DNA of 64,000 nt from Clostridiaceae bacterium (GTDB lineage: Bacteria; Bacillota; Clostridia; Clostridiales; Clostridiaceae). The stretch lies in contig CABIZX010000001.1 in the NCBI GenBank assembly GCA_902363375.1, positions 558,001 through 622,000 on the forward strand. The letters are read 5' to 3'. Below the pieces are notes generated by a model, which was given only the letters and a program-made list of their open reading frames with translations, ran no database searches and was not told the DNA's origin. A program made the position numbers and the translations under genes. This document shows, piece after piece, positions 1 through 8,391 of the stretch. How positions within the stretch are numbered: the first letter of the stretch is position 1; the number at the start of each line of letters is the position of its first letter.

Positions 1-165
1 ACTATAGTAATAGTTACTCACAATATGCAACAAGCTGGTCGTATATCAGATAAGACAGCCTTCTTTTTAAACGGAGAGGTAATTGAATATGGAAAAACTG
101 AAGAGATGTTTCATATGCCAAAGGATAAGAGAACAGAAGACTATATAACAGGAAGATTTGGTTAA
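1..165 (+). CDS. pstB: Phosphate ABC transporter ATP-binding protein PstB, C-terminal end (partial)
   Basis: This is the last 54 codons of a gene that begins before the window. The reading frame opens at base 1 and ends in TAA at 163-165. The visible text contains [18 protein letters not shown], the H-loop (switch histidine) segment of ABC ATPases in the form typical of PstB, followed by the usual tail with a phosphate-type [13 protein letters not shown] stretch. PstB powers high-affinity phosphate import with PstSCA at the membrane. phoU follows after a gap of about 55 bases, the classical pst-phoU order, which supports the name. Walker A and B lie outside the window, so intactness cannot be judged. 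Confidence 0.93.
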   Translation, partial: TIVIVTHNMQQAGRISDKTAFFLNGEVIEYGKTEEMFHMPKDKRTEDYITGRFG

Positions 166-219
166 AATATATTATAGAATAGGGAATGAGTAAAAATTTA
201 TAAGGTGTAGGTGAAAGAT

Positions 220-873
220 ATGACAAGAAATAGCTTCGATCTTAAATTACAACAACTTCATGAAGATTTAATGGCCATGGGTGAGGCGGTAGCTAAGCAA
301 ATAGAAGAAAGTATTAATGCATTAAAGGAACAGGATGAAACACTTGCAGATAAAGTAATTGAAGACGATGATATCATAGATAAATTTGAAGAAGAAATAG
401 AGGATAAGTGTATAAAACTAATGGCTACAGAAAATCCATTAGCGGGAGATTTAAGAAGAATATTTATTACTACAAAGATTATAACAGATTTAGAAAGAAT
501 GGGAGACCACGCTGTAGATATAGCTAAAATAGCTAAAAAGCTTATTGGAGAAAGCTATATTAAAGATCTTATAGATATACCTAAGATGGCTAAAATCGTA
601 GAAGTTATGATTAAAGACTCTTTAGAAGTATATATAACTAGAGACGTAGATAGAGCATACAAAGTAAGTAAAATGGACGATGAGGTAGATAAATTATACA
701 AAAGCATATTTGCAGAGTTACTTATAATAATGGGAAATAATCCAGCAACTATAAATCAAGCTAGTCAGTTTCTCTTTGTATGTAAATTTCTAGAGCGTAT
801 GGCGGATCATACTACTAATATTTGTGAATGGACTGTATACTTAGAGAGTGGAGAAAAATTAAAATTAAATTAA
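220..873 (+). CDS. phoU: Phosphate transport system regulator PhoU
   Basis: Cytoplasmic PhoU links the Pst transporter to the PhoR-type kinase and damps phosphate uptake. The protein has the two homologous three-helix halves of the family; each carries the metal-binding signature, LERMGDHAVDIAK near residue 92 and LERMADHTTNICEW near residue 190. The length (217 aa) is normal. A GTG at 211 in the same frame would add three residues, but AAGGTG lies only three bases before it, while GGTGA at 210-214 sits five bases before the ATG at 220, so I prefer ATG 220. It follows pstB and is closed by a hairpin terminator at 896-927, so it is the last gene of the pst operon. Confidence 0.95.
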   Translation: MTRNSFDLKLQQLHEDLMAMGEAVAKQIEESINALKEQDETLADKVIEDDDIIDKFEEEIEDKCIKLMATENPLAGDLRRIFITTKIITDLERMGDHAVDIAKIAKKLIGESYIKDLIDIPKMAKIVEVMIKDSLEVYITRDVDRAYKVSKMDDEVDKLYKSIFAELLIIMGNNPATINQASQFLFVCKFLERMADHTTNICEWTVYLESGEKLKLN

Positions 874-895
874 TTGAATCCTATTTTAAAATCAT

Positions 896-927
896 AAGTT
901 GGCTATATGTAGTCAGCTTTTTTCTTT
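896..927 (+). terminator. Intrinsic terminator of the pst-phoU operon
   Basis: A ten-pair stem (arms 896-905 and 910-919, two G-U pairs) with a TATG loop runs into a T-rich tract CTTTTTTCTTTT. It stands 22 bases after the phoU stop and before a new promoter. Confidence 0.85.
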
Positions 928-993
928 TACTTCAAAATTAAAGGAATTTTTATTGAAAAAATTAGTGCTTTGATGTAATCTTAATTAGGTGCA

Positions 994-1022
994 TTGACTA
1001 GGGAATATAATTAAGATAATAT
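994..1022 (+). promoter_or_regulatory. Sigma-A type promoter for the DUF512 gene
   Basis: TTGACT at 994-999, a 17-base spacer and TAATAT at 1017-1022. The position between the phoU terminator and the start at 1071 gives a short leader of about 40 bases. Confidence 0.7.
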
Positions 1023-1070
1023 AACATAATAGTGGTATAATCATGCTATATGAATGAAGGAGATACAAAT

Positions 1071-2405
1071 ATGAAAAACGAAATAAGTAAGATTATCCCA
1101 GGGTCTATTGCAGAAGAAGTAGACATTGAGGTTGGAGATAGACTTTTAAGGATAAATGAAAATAATGTTAAAGATATAATAGATTATAAATTTCTAATCA
1201 CCGATGAGGTTTTACTTTTAGAAGTTGAAAAACAAAGTGGAGAAATTTGGGAGATAGAAATAGAAAAAGATTATGATGAAGATTTAGGTATAGTATTTAA
1301 AGAGGGAATTATAGATAAGCCGATGAGATGTCATAATGATTGTATTTTCTGTTTTATTGACCAGCTACCTAAAGGCATGAGAGAAACTTTATATTTTAAA
1401 GATGATGATTCTAGATTATCATTTCTTCAAGGAAACTTTTTAACCTTAACTAATATGAAGGAAGAGGATATAGAAAGAATAATAAAGTATAAAATAAGCC
1501 CAATAAATGTATCAGTACATACTACAAATCCGGAGCTTAGAGTAAGAATGCTTAAAAATAGATTTGCAGGCAAAATATATGATATACTTAAGAGGTTAGC
1601 GGCAGCAGGTATAAGGATTAATACTCAAATAGTTTGTTGTCCAGAAATTAATGATGGAAAAGAATTAGTTAAAACTATAGAAGATCTATATAAACTTTAT
1701 CCTAATGTTAATAGTGTAGCAGTAGTGCCACTAGGAATAACTAAACATAGAGAAGGGCTAAAGGAAATGAAGTTATTTACTAAAGAAACTTCTTTAGAGC
1801 AAGTCAATCTAGTAAAAGCATTACAAGATAAATACTATAAGGAAAGTGGAACGCCTTTTGTAAGATTATCAGATGAATTTTATATAGTATCAGGGGAAAC
1901 GCTACCAGATGCTCAACATTATGAAGGATTTGAGCAAATTGAAGATGGTGTAGGTATGGTAACTTTATTAAAGGATACTATTGATTCTACATTACAAAAT
2001 TTAAAAAAAGATGGAAGTGGATCATTTACCTTTGTAACAGGTGCTTTAGTTTATCCGGAGATAGTACATATAAAAGATAAGATTCAAGGTGTAAATAGCA
2101 AAATAAATATTTCAGTAGAGAAGATACCAAATAAGTTTTTTGGAGAAACTATTACAGTAACAGGACTTTTAACAGGAATTGATATAATAAATACTCTTAA
2201 GGAAAGAGGATGTGGAGATTATATTATTATACCAGATAATGTACTTAGAAAGGGATATGAACTTTCTAATTCAGATGAGGCTATATTATTAGATGACTAT
2301 ACTGTAGAAGATTTAGCCAAAGAATTAAATAGAAAAGTTATTATTTGTGATTTCACAGGAGATGATTTAATAACTATAATAAATGAACATTTAAGGGAGG
2401 ATTAA
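1071..2405 (+). CDS. PDZ / radical SAM / DUF512 domain protein
   Basis: A 444-residue protein of a family conserved in clostridia and cyanobacteria whose biochemical role is not established. The N-terminal 60 residues are PDZ-like ([19 protein letters not shown]). A radical-SAM type cysteine cluster CHNDCIFC (C-x3-C-x2-C) follows near residue 85, with the [14 protein letters not shown] continuation typical of the family, and the C-terminal half is the DUF512 region. An upstream in-frame ATG at 1050 exists, but the AAGGAGAT at 1057-1064 lies inside that extension and is correctly placed for the ATG at 1071. The stop is one base before der, so both genes are probably cotranscribed, as in many Clostridium genomes. 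It probably binds a 4Fe-4S cluster; the substrate is unknown. Confidence 0.9.
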   Translation: MKNEISKIIPGSIAEEVDIEVGDRLLRINENNVKDIIDYKFLITDEVLLLEVEKQSGEIWEIEIEKDYDEDLGIVFKEGIIDKPMRCHNDCIFCFIDQLPKGMRETLYFKDDDSRLSFLQGNFLTLTNMKEEDIERIIKYKISPINVSVHTTNPELRVRMLKNRFAGKIYDILKRLAAAGIRINTQIVCCPEINDGKELVKTIEDLYKLYPNVNSVAVVPLGITKHREGLKEMKLFTKETSLEQVNLVKALQDKYYKESGTPFVRLSDEFYIVSGETLPDAQHYEGFEQIEDGVGMVTLLKDTIDSTLQNLKKDGSGSFTFVTGALVYPEIVHIKDKIQGVNSKINISVEKIPNKFFGETITVTGLLTGIDIINTLKERGCGDYIIIPDNVLRKGYELSNSDEAILLDDYTVEDLAKELNRKVIICDFTGDDLITIINEHLRED

Positions 2406-2406
2406 T

Positions 2407-3726
2407 ATGGGAAAACCAGTAGTTGCTATTGTTGGAAGACCAAATGTAGGTAAGTCTACACTTTTTAATAAATTAGCAGGAAAGAGAATAGCCATAGTAG
2501 AAGATACACCTGGCGTTACAAGAGATAGAATTTATGCTGAGGCTGAATGGCTAAGACATAACTTCACAATCATCGATACTGGAGGAATTGAACCAGCAAA
2601 TGAAGATATTATAATGGTTCAGATGAGAAGACAAGCAAACATTGCTATAGAAACAGCTGATGTAATTATATTTATAGTAGATGGTAAAGCTGGACTTCAT
2701 CCCTCTGATTATGAAGTAGCACAAATGTTAAGAAAATCAGGAAAACCAATAACATTAGTAGTAAACAAAATTGATAGAAGAGAATTAGAAGATAATGCTT
2801 ATGAATTTTATAATTTAGGTATAGGAAATCCTGTAACTATTTCAGCTACTCAAGGACTAGGACTTGGTGATATGCTAGATGAGGTTGTAGCTCATTTTGA
2901 CGGTTTAGGAAGTAGTGAAGAAGAGGAAGAATATATAAAGATTGCCATGGTTGGTAAGCCTAATGTAGGAAAATCATCACTTATAAATAAACTATTAGGT
3001 GAAAATAGAAACATAGTAAGTAACATACCAGGCACAACAAGAGATGCTATTGATAGTAAACTTGAAACTGAAGAAGGAAAGTTCATTCTAATAGATACAG
3101 CAGGATTACGAAGAAAAAGTAAAGTTAAAGAAGAAATAGAAAGGTATAGTGTTATTAGAACACTTACAGCTATAGAAAGAGCAGATATATGTATATTAAT
3201 TCTTGATGCCACTGAAGAGCTTAGTGACCAAGATGAAAAAATCATAGGATATGCTCATGAGCTAAATAAAGCTATTCTTGTAATAGTTAATAAGTGGGAC
3301 CTTATTGAGAAAGATGATAAGACTATGAATGATTATAAGAGTAGAATTGGAAGAGGTTTATCATTTATGCCATATGCGAATTACCTATTTATATCTGCAC
3401 TTACAGGCCAAAGAGTAAATAGAGTTCTTACAATGGCTAAAGAGTGTTATGATAATTATACGAAGAGAATAGCTACAGGAGTATTGAATGATGTGGTAAG
3501 TAAAGCGGTGCTTATGAATGAGCCACCAGTAGTTGCATTAAGAAGAATGAAAATATATTATGTGACTCAAGTTGATGTAAAACCACCTACATTTATATTC
3601 TTTGTAAATGATCCAGCATTGTTACATTTCTCTTACGAAAGGTATTTAGAAAATAAGTTAAGAGAAAGTTTTGATTTTAAAGGTACTGGAATAAAGCTTA
3701 TATTTAGAAAAAGAAAAGAAGATTAA
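2407..3726 (+). CDS. der: Ribosome biogenesis GTPase Der (EngA)
   Basis: Der assists late assembly of the 50S ribosomal subunit. The 439-residue protein has the unique tandem GTPase layout: the first G domain with P-loop GRPNVGKST near residue 10, DTGG and NKID, and a second with GKPNVGKSS near residue 182, DTAG and NKWD, followed by a KH-like C-terminal domain ending in a lysine/arginine-rich tail. GGGAGG lies just before the ATG and overlaps the end of the upstream DUF512 gene. The order der-plsY-gpsA is common in relatives; here no plsY lies between der and gpsA. Confidence 0.98.
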   Translation: MGKPVVAIVGRPNVGKSTLFNKLAGKRIAIVEDTPGVTRDRIYAEAEWLRHNFTIIDTGGIEPANEDIIMVQMRRQANIAIETADVIIFIVDGKAGLHPSDYEVAQMLRKSGKPITLVVNKIDRRELEDNAYEFYNLGIGNPVTISATQGLGLGDMLDEVVAHFDGLGSSEEEEEYIKIAMVGKPNVGKSSLINKLLGENRNIVSNIPGTTRDAIDSKLETEEGKFILIDTAGLRRKSKVKEEIERYSVIRTLTAIERADICILILDATEELSDQDEKIIGYAHELNKAILVIVNKWDLIEKDDKTMNDYKSRIGRGLSFMPYANYLFISALTGQRVNRVLTMAKECYDNYTKRIATGVLNDVVSKAVLMNEPPVVALRRMKIYYVTQVDVKPPTFIFFVNDPALLHFSYERYLENKLRESFDFKGTGIKLIFRKRKED

Positions 3727-3789
3727 TAAGTTTAAATAATTTTTTACAAGATTTTGTTTTTACTTAATCAAGAAGGATATACTAAAGAT

Positions 3790-3830
3790 AATGAGAATAA
3801 ATAATATATTATTTATTCTCATTATTTTAT
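3790..3830 (+). terminator. Perfect 34-bp palindrome after der, likely terminator
   Basis: Bases 3790-3823 are a perfect palindrome of two 17-base arms, beginning AATGAGAATAAATAA. ATTTTAT follows, so it can act as a rho-independent terminator for der. Its symmetry means it would fold on either strand. Confidence 0.7.
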
Positions 3831-3835
3831 AGATT

Positions 3836-3843
3836 GATATAAT
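3836..3843 (+). promoter_or_regulatory. Extended -10 promoter for gpsA
   Basis: TGATATAAT starts at 3836, twenty bases before the start codon and directly after the der palindrome. No good -35 box is visible at the expected distance, so this would rely on the extended TG-n-TATAAT element. Confidence 0.5.
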
Positions 3844-3862
3844 TTAAGAAAGAAGGGATAAG

Positions 3863-4864
3863 GTGAATAAGATTGCATTTGTTGGAGGCGGAAGCTTTGG
3901 TACAGCTTTAGCTGTATTACTTTCTAAGAAAGGATTAGAATGTTCTGTTTGGTGCCACAGTGAAAATACGGTTAATGATATTAATGTTAAAAGAGAAAAT
4001 ACAAAGTATCTTAAGGGGATAATTATACCAGAAAGAGTAACTGCTTATAATGATATTGAAGAAACTATAAAAGGTAGTGAAGTAGTAGTTCTTGCAGTAC
4101 CATCCAAGGCTATACGAGAAGTGGCAAGAAAAATATCTTCTATTCTTAAAGGAAATGAAATAATAGTAACAGTAGCTAAAGGAATAGAGAAACATACATT
4201 AAAAAGAATGTCACAGATAATAGAGGATGAAATAAAGGGTCACCCTATAGTTGTACTATCAGGACCTAGTCATGCGGAAGAAGTGGCAAGAGATATTCCT
4301 ACTACAGTAACAGCAGCTTCAAAGAGTGTAGAGGCTGCGAAGAAAATACAAGATATATTTAGTAGTAACACATTTAGAATTTATACTAATGATGATCTAA
4401 TTGGGGTTGAAATAGGTGGGGCTTTCAAAAATATTATTGCACTTGCAGCTGGTATTTCAGATGGTATTGGATATGGAGATAACACTAAGGCAGCGCTAAT
4501 GACAAGAGGAATGAGTGAGATAGTACGAGTTGGAACAAAACTTTGCGGTAAGGCAGAAACATTTTATGGACTTACAGGAATGGGCGATTTAATAGTTACT
4601 TGTACTAGTATGCATAGTAGAAATAGAAGAGCTGGAATTTTAATTGGTAGTGGAAGAACGTTAGAAGAAGCTATAGAAGAAATAGGAATGGTAGTAGAGG
4701 GAATTGAAGCTGTAAATGCCTTTTATGAACTTAAATCTAAAACAGATGTTGATATGCCTATAACTACGGCTTTATATGAAGTTCTTTTTAAAGGAAAAGA
4801 TCCTAAGGAATCTGTAATGGAATTGATGGGTAGAAAATATAAGAAAGAAAACTATAAGTTGTAA
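3863..4864 (+). CDS. gpsA: Glycerol-3-phosphate dehydrogenase [NAD(P)+]
   Basis: GpsA reduces dihydroxyacetone phosphate to sn-glycerol 3-phosphate, the backbone for phospholipids, in the cytoplasm. The 333-residue protein shows the dinucleotide-binding start FVGGGSFGTALA, the conserved VLSGPSHAEEVARDIPT segment near residue 134, the catalytic-lysine region IGGAFKNIIALAAG near residue 185 and GLTGMGDLIVTC. The start is GTG at 3863 with AAGGG a few bases upstream. It stands alone between two hairpins. The acyltransferase gene plsY, its usual upstream partner, is not adjacent. Confidence 0.97.
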   Translation: MNKIAFVGGGSFGTALAVLLSKKGLECSVWCHSENTVNDINVKRENTKYLKGIIIPERVTAYNDIEETIKGSEVVVLAVPSKAIREVARKISSILKGNEIIVTVAKGIEKHTLKRMSQIIEDEIKGHPIVVLSGPSHAEEVARDIPTTVTAASKSVEAAKKIQDIFSSNTFRIYTNDDLIGVEIGGAFKNIIALAAGISDGIGYGDNTKAALMTRGMSEIVRVGTKLCGKAETFYGLTGMGDLIVTCTSMHSRNRRAGILIGSGRTLEEAIEEIGMVVEGIEAVNAFYELKSKTDVDMPITTALYEVLFKGKDPKESVMELMGRKYKKENYKL

Positions 4865-4875
4865 ACATTTATTTA

Positions 4876-4920
4876 AATAAGTTATTTTTCTATATTTCAT
4901 TTTGAAAATAACTTATTATT
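4876..4920 (+). terminator. Hairpin terminator after gpsA
   Basis: Arms of 13 perfectly paired bases at 4876-4888 and 4905-4917 (AATAAGTTATTTT and its complement), then TATTTGATATAATG. The U-tract is weak, and the descending arm overlaps the -35 element of the next promoter. Confidence 0.65.
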
Positions 4921-4929
4921 TGATATAAT
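4902..4929 (+). promoter_or_regulatory. Promoter of the M15B peptidase gene, partly inside the gpsA terminator
   Basis: TTGAAA at 4902-4907, a 16-base spacer and TATAAT at 4924-4929 with a TG extension. A ten-pair hairpin (4959-4968 with 4978-4987) lies in the leader immediately before the AGGAGG at 4991. Confidence 0.6.
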
Positions 4930-5009
4930 GATATACAGTTAGATAGATGAGAATTAATTTTATTTTCAATAAATCTTTGAAAATAAAGGTAGGAGGCTAA
5001 CAAAAGCAT

Positions 5010-5957
5010 ATGTTAAATAATAAAAGTTACAAACATAAAAAAAACTCTTTTTATAAAAAACAAGATATTTTTTATAAAAAAAAATCAAGTTTTAATAAGG
5101 GAACTACTATGATTATAGGCCTATTATTTTTAATTAGTATAATGATTGGCATTATACTAAGGGAAGATTCAAAGGCTCTAAATATATCTAATGTAAGTAA
5201 TAATGATTATGGAACTACAGATTTTAATGACAATGTAGGAAAAACAACACCATCTAGAGGCAATAATAATGAAAGATATGAGAATGAAAATTTAGAGGAT
5301 GTACCTAAGTTGAATAATTATGGAGGTAGTAACACATTAACAAAAGAGGAGATTGCTGAAATAAAAGAGATTGTTAATGATGATATGACAGGAGTATATA
5401 AACTGGTTAATAAAGAAAATTTACTTTCTAAGGAATATATCCCTAGTGATTTAATTATTCCTAATATAAACTTGGTAGCAGAAAGAAGCGATGAGAGAAA
5501 TCTAGTTAGTGCTACTATGGTTAAAGATTTAGAGCAAATGTTTTGTGATGCTCAAGCAGAAGGAATTAACTTATTTTTGAGTAATGGTTTTAGGGGGTAT
5601 AATTCGCAAGTATATTTGTATAATGAAGATGTACAAAGAAAAGGTAAAGAAGATAGTGAATATGTAGCAAAACCAGGTGAAAGTGAGCATCAATTAGGAT
5701 TAGCTATTGATATTACTAGTAAAAGTATGGAATTTGAGCTAAATCAGTCCTTTGAGAATACAAAGGAAGGTGTTTGGGCTTTAGAAAATGCTTATAAATA
5801 CGGTTTTATTTTAAGATATACTAAGACTAAAGAAGATATAACTGGCTATAAATATGAACCATGGCATTATAGGTATATTGGAAATAAGACTATCAGCAAG
5901 ATTTGTCATGATAAGGGCCTAACCCTAGAAGAGTTACTTGACTATGCTAAAAATTAG
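5010..5957 (+). CDS. Membrane-anchored M15B family D,D-carboxypeptidase (VanY/DacB-like)
   Basis: A 315-residue protein that probably trims the terminal D-Ala from peptidoglycan stem peptides outside the cell. It begins with a very lysine-rich cytoplasmic segment (about residues 1-32) and a single membrane span near 33-51, then a low-complexity Asn/Ser-rich linker up to about residue 115, and the peptidase domain. The zinc site of the family is intact: SEHQLGLAIDI near 224-234 gives the His and Asp ligands, and EPWHYRY near 282-288 gives the catalytic Glu and third His ligand. AGGAGG at 4991-4996 is 13 bases before ATG, a long spacing. It has its own promoter and terminator. Nothing suggests vancomycin resistance, since no van genes are near. 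Confidence 0.85.
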   Translation: MLNNKSYKHKKNSFYKKQDIFYKKKSSFNKGTTMIIGLLFLISIMIGIILREDSKALNISNVSNNDYGTTDFNDNVGKTTPSRGNNNERYENENLEDVPKLNNYGGSNTLTKEEIAEIKEIVNDDMTGVYKLVNKENLLSKEYIPSDLIIPNINLVAERSDERNLVSATMVKDLEQMFCDAQAEGINLFLSNGFRGYNSQVYLYNEDVQRKGKEDSEYVAKPGESEHQLGLAIDITSKSMEFELNQSFENTKEGVWALENAYKYGFILRYTKTKEDITGYKYEPWHYRYIGNKTISKICHDKGLTLEELLDYAKN

Positions 5958-5987
5958 CATATAGATTTAAAATGAGTTTTATATATG

Positions 5988-6030
5988 AAAGTTTTCCTTT
6001 TAAATAAAAAGGAAAACTTTTTTATTTTAT
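5988..6030 (+). terminator. Terminator of the M15B peptidase gene
   Basis: A 14-pair perfect stem (5988-6001 with 6007-6020, AAAGTTTTCCTTTT and complement) is followed by TTTATTTTATT. Confidence 0.9.
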
Positions 6031-6097
6031 TAAGTCATAATATTAACATTATATCAATATATATATAATGTTAATATGTAGTTGCGGGAGGGTAGCC

Positions 6098-7576
6098 TTG
6101 GAAAATTTTGATATATATAAAGATATAGCAGAAAGAACACAAGGGGATATATATGTAGGGGTAGTAGGACCGGTTAGAACAGGTAAATCTACTTTTATTA
6201 AAAAGTTCATGGAACTAATGGTGATACCTAACATAGAAAATCCTCATAAGAAGGACAGAGCAAAAGATGAATTGCCACAAAGTGGATCTGGAAAATCCAT
6301 TCATACTACAGAGCCTAAATTTGTTCCTAATGAGGCTGTAGAAATTCAGTTTGAGGATGGAGTAAAATTTAAGGTTAGAATGGTTGATTGTGTTGGGTAT
6401 ATAGTAAAGAATGCTTTAGGTTACACAGAATCTGATGCACCTAAAATGGTTTCTACTCCATGGCATGATTATGAAATCCCATTTGAGCAAGCAGCCGAAA
6501 TAGGAACTAAAAAAGTAATAACAGATCACTCTACTATAGGTATAGTTGTAACTACAGATGGAAGTATTACAGGCTTAGATAGAGAGGATTATGTAGATGC
6601 TGAAGAGCGAGTTATAAATGAGCTAAAGCAGATAAATAAGCCATTTATAATCGTCCTAAATACTGTAAATCCTAACTCAGAAGAGGTTAGAGAATTGCAA
6701 AGAGAACAAGAAGAAAAGTATGATGTACCAGTAAAAGTTATGGATGTAATGAATATAGGAAATAAAGAAATAGTAGAAATATTCGATACAGTATTAAGAG
6801 AATTCCCAATAAAAGAAATAAGTATCGATATGCCTCAATGGATGGAGAGTTTAAATTCATCACATTGGTTAAAGGTAAACATAATGACTATTTTAAGAGC
6901 CATGTGTAAAGATATCTGTAAAGTTAGGGATGTTAAGAGATGTCTTGATGCCTTTAAAGGTATTGAGTTCTTATCAGACATAAAAGTTAAAGAGATGAAT
7001 ATGGGAGAAGGAACTTCCTGTGTAGATATTAATCCAAAACACGAATTATTCTATAGAATTCTTGGAGAAATTTGCAATACTGATATAAAAAATGAAAATG
7101 ATTTATTAAGTATTATGGAAAGTTTCTACAAAGCCAAAATAGAATATGATAAGGTTGAAGAAGCATTGAAGGAAGTTAATGAAACTGGCTACGGACTAGT
7201 TGCACCTCAACTAACTGAGATGAAGCTTGAGGAACCAGAAATTGTTAAGAAAGGTAATCAGTATGGTGTTAAATTAAAAGCTTCTGCTCCATCATTGCAT
7301 TTAATTAAGGCTGATATCGAAACAGAAATTCAACCAATAATGGGTAGTGAAAAGCAAAGTGAAGAGTTCTATAAGTCAATCCTAGAACAATTTGAAAATG
7401 ATCCATCTCAAATTTGGCAAAGCAACATGTTTGGTAAGTCTTTGGAGGAGTTAGTTAAAGAAGGACTTCAAAATAAACTTTACAAAATGCCTGAAGATGT
7501 TCAAGTTAAGCTCCAGAAGACACTTCAAAAAATTATTAATGAAGGAAACGGCGGACTTATCTGTATAATTATCTAA
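6098..7576 (+). CDS. spoIVA: Stage IV sporulation protein A (spore coat ATPase)
   Basis: SpoIVA polymerises on the outer forespore membrane using ATP and forms the base of the spore coat; SpoVM anchors it. The start is TTG at 6098: GGGAGGG at 6085-6092 lies five bases before it, and the resulting protein begins MENFDIYKDIAERTQGD and is 492 residues, the length of the Bacillus subtilis protein. The ATG at 6068 would add ten residues and precede the ribosome site. The Walker A motif GPVRTGKST falls at residues 24-32; the protein ends with the hydrophobic ICIII tail. The upstream bases are too A+T-rich to choose a sigma-E promoter reliably. spoVM lies 19 kb downstream. Confidence 0.97.
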   Translation: MENFDIYKDIAERTQGDIYVGVVGPVRTGKSTFIKKFMELMVIPNIENPHKKDRAKDELPQSGSGKSIHTTEPKFVPNEAVEIQFEDGVKFKVRMVDCVGYIVKNALGYTESDAPKMVSTPWHDYEIPFEQAAEIGTKKVITDHSTIGIVVTTDGSITGLDREDYVDAEERVINELKQINKPFIIVLNTVNPNSEEVRELQREQEEKYDVPVKVMDVMNIGNKEIVEIFDTVLREFPIKEISIDMPQWMESLNSSHWLKVNIMTILRAMCKDICKVRDVKRCLDAFKGIEFLSDIKVKEMNMGEGTSCVDINPKHELFYRILGEICNTDIKNENDLLSIMESFYKAKIEYDKVEEALKEVNETGYGLVAPQLTEMKLEEPEIVKKGNQYGVKLKASAPSLHLIKADIETEIQPIMGSEKQSEEFYKSILEQFENDPSQIWQSNMFGKSLEELVKEGLQNKLYKMPEDVQVKLQKTLQKIINEGNGGLICIII

Positions 7577-7608
7577 TGAAGAAGAAATCTTTTTTCTCAA
7601 ATATAGAA

Positions 7609-7656
7609 ATATAGTTTTGAAATTAACATTAATTTCAGAACTATATTTTTATTTTG
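7609..7656 (+). terminator. Terminator of spoIVA
   Basis: Eighteen-base arms 7609-7626 and 7629-7646 pair with a single T-C mismatch around a CA turn; TTTTATTTTG follows. Confidence 0.85.
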
Positions 7657-7659
7657 TCA

Positions 7660-8380
7660 TATAAATGTTTAATTATTTCTTTAAATATGTATTGTGCTTT
7701 AATCTAGGGTGTTAAGTATCACAGATGTATTTTGCATGAATTTAAATGGCTCTGTATCTGATTAAAGTGATAGGATTTGGCAAAAATAAAACAACACAGA
7801 GATACCTATGAAAAACTTGCTCAAAATCTTTTATTAGTGTTACAAATACTCTAATATATTATTCCTTAAAGAAAATCACAGTAAGTATGGTTTTATAATT
7901 CCAAGAAAAACACACAGGCGAGGAACTCTAGCTAAGCTTAGAGAGGAAGATCAAAGATGCAAGTCTTTGTACTTATATCATTAAATAGTAAGAAAAATAT
8001 TATAATTGAACCTAGCTGTATGGGACGTCCACCAATATTCTCATAGCTTGTATATTTTATCACTGTAATTTTCAACAGAGCTATTTAAATACGAAATTTT
8101 CAAGATATGTAGAGGTTTTCAAAAATATTTTATAATCGTTCAAGGTACATTTACAACTTGCTTAAGAAAGATATATAATTAAGTGGGATTAAAAAATTCA
8201 TTAGTTCAGACTGAAATTTTAATCTAAAGTTATCAAAATAAACTTAGCTTTGTGAAATAAGTTACTACTATTAAAACTAAGTAAAAGTTTTCTAGATTAT
8301 GTGACTATTATTTTTAGATTTGCAGAGTATAAGAGAAGTATAGTCGCTATGCATCACATAAACCAACAAATATTTAGGAG
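7660..8380 (+). pseudogene. Gene-free region with a possible decayed transposase
   Basis: About 720 bases without an intact gene, the longest such stretch here. On the plus strand it keeps short open pieces interrupted by stops and frame changes. Around 7865-7985 one frame reads ENHSKYGFIIPRKTHRRG, and from about 8020 another reads GRPPIFS, stop, LVYFITVIFNRAI, stop, IRNFQDM, stop, RFSKIFY. The second resembles the GRPxxYS...LPLRxxxGFxxS block near the start of IS5-type DDE transposases. I read this as a degraded insertion element, but no terminal repeats or target duplications could be found and the match is weak. The last 100 bases must hold the ansA promoter and leader. Confidence 0.3.
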
Positions 8381-8391
8381 GTACATAAAAT

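Noticed and set aside
14..226. 70-codon minus-strand frame over the pstB end
   Set aside because: Antisense to a clear PstB C-terminus; low-complexity aromatic and leucine-rich product.
2892..3245. 117-codon open frame on the minus strand inside der
   Set aside because: Low-complexity Ser/Leu-rich mirror of a well-supported gene; no ribosome site.
5010..5957. VanY-type peptidase as a vancomycin resistance gene
   Set aside because: Single M15B carboxypeptidase with its own promoter and terminator; no vanH, vanA-type ligase, vanX or VanRS genes nearby. It is a housekeeping or sporulation wall enzyme type.
6034..6069. Sigma-E promoter before spoIVA
   Set aside because: Several overlapping A+T-rich candidates fit poorly (about half the -10 positions); no single choice can be defended from sequence.
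8063..8115. AATTTTCA stretches before ansA considered as CodY boxes
   Set aside because: Only the first eight bases match AATTTTCWGAAAATT; the second half has several mismatches in each case, so chance in A+T-rich DNA is more likely.
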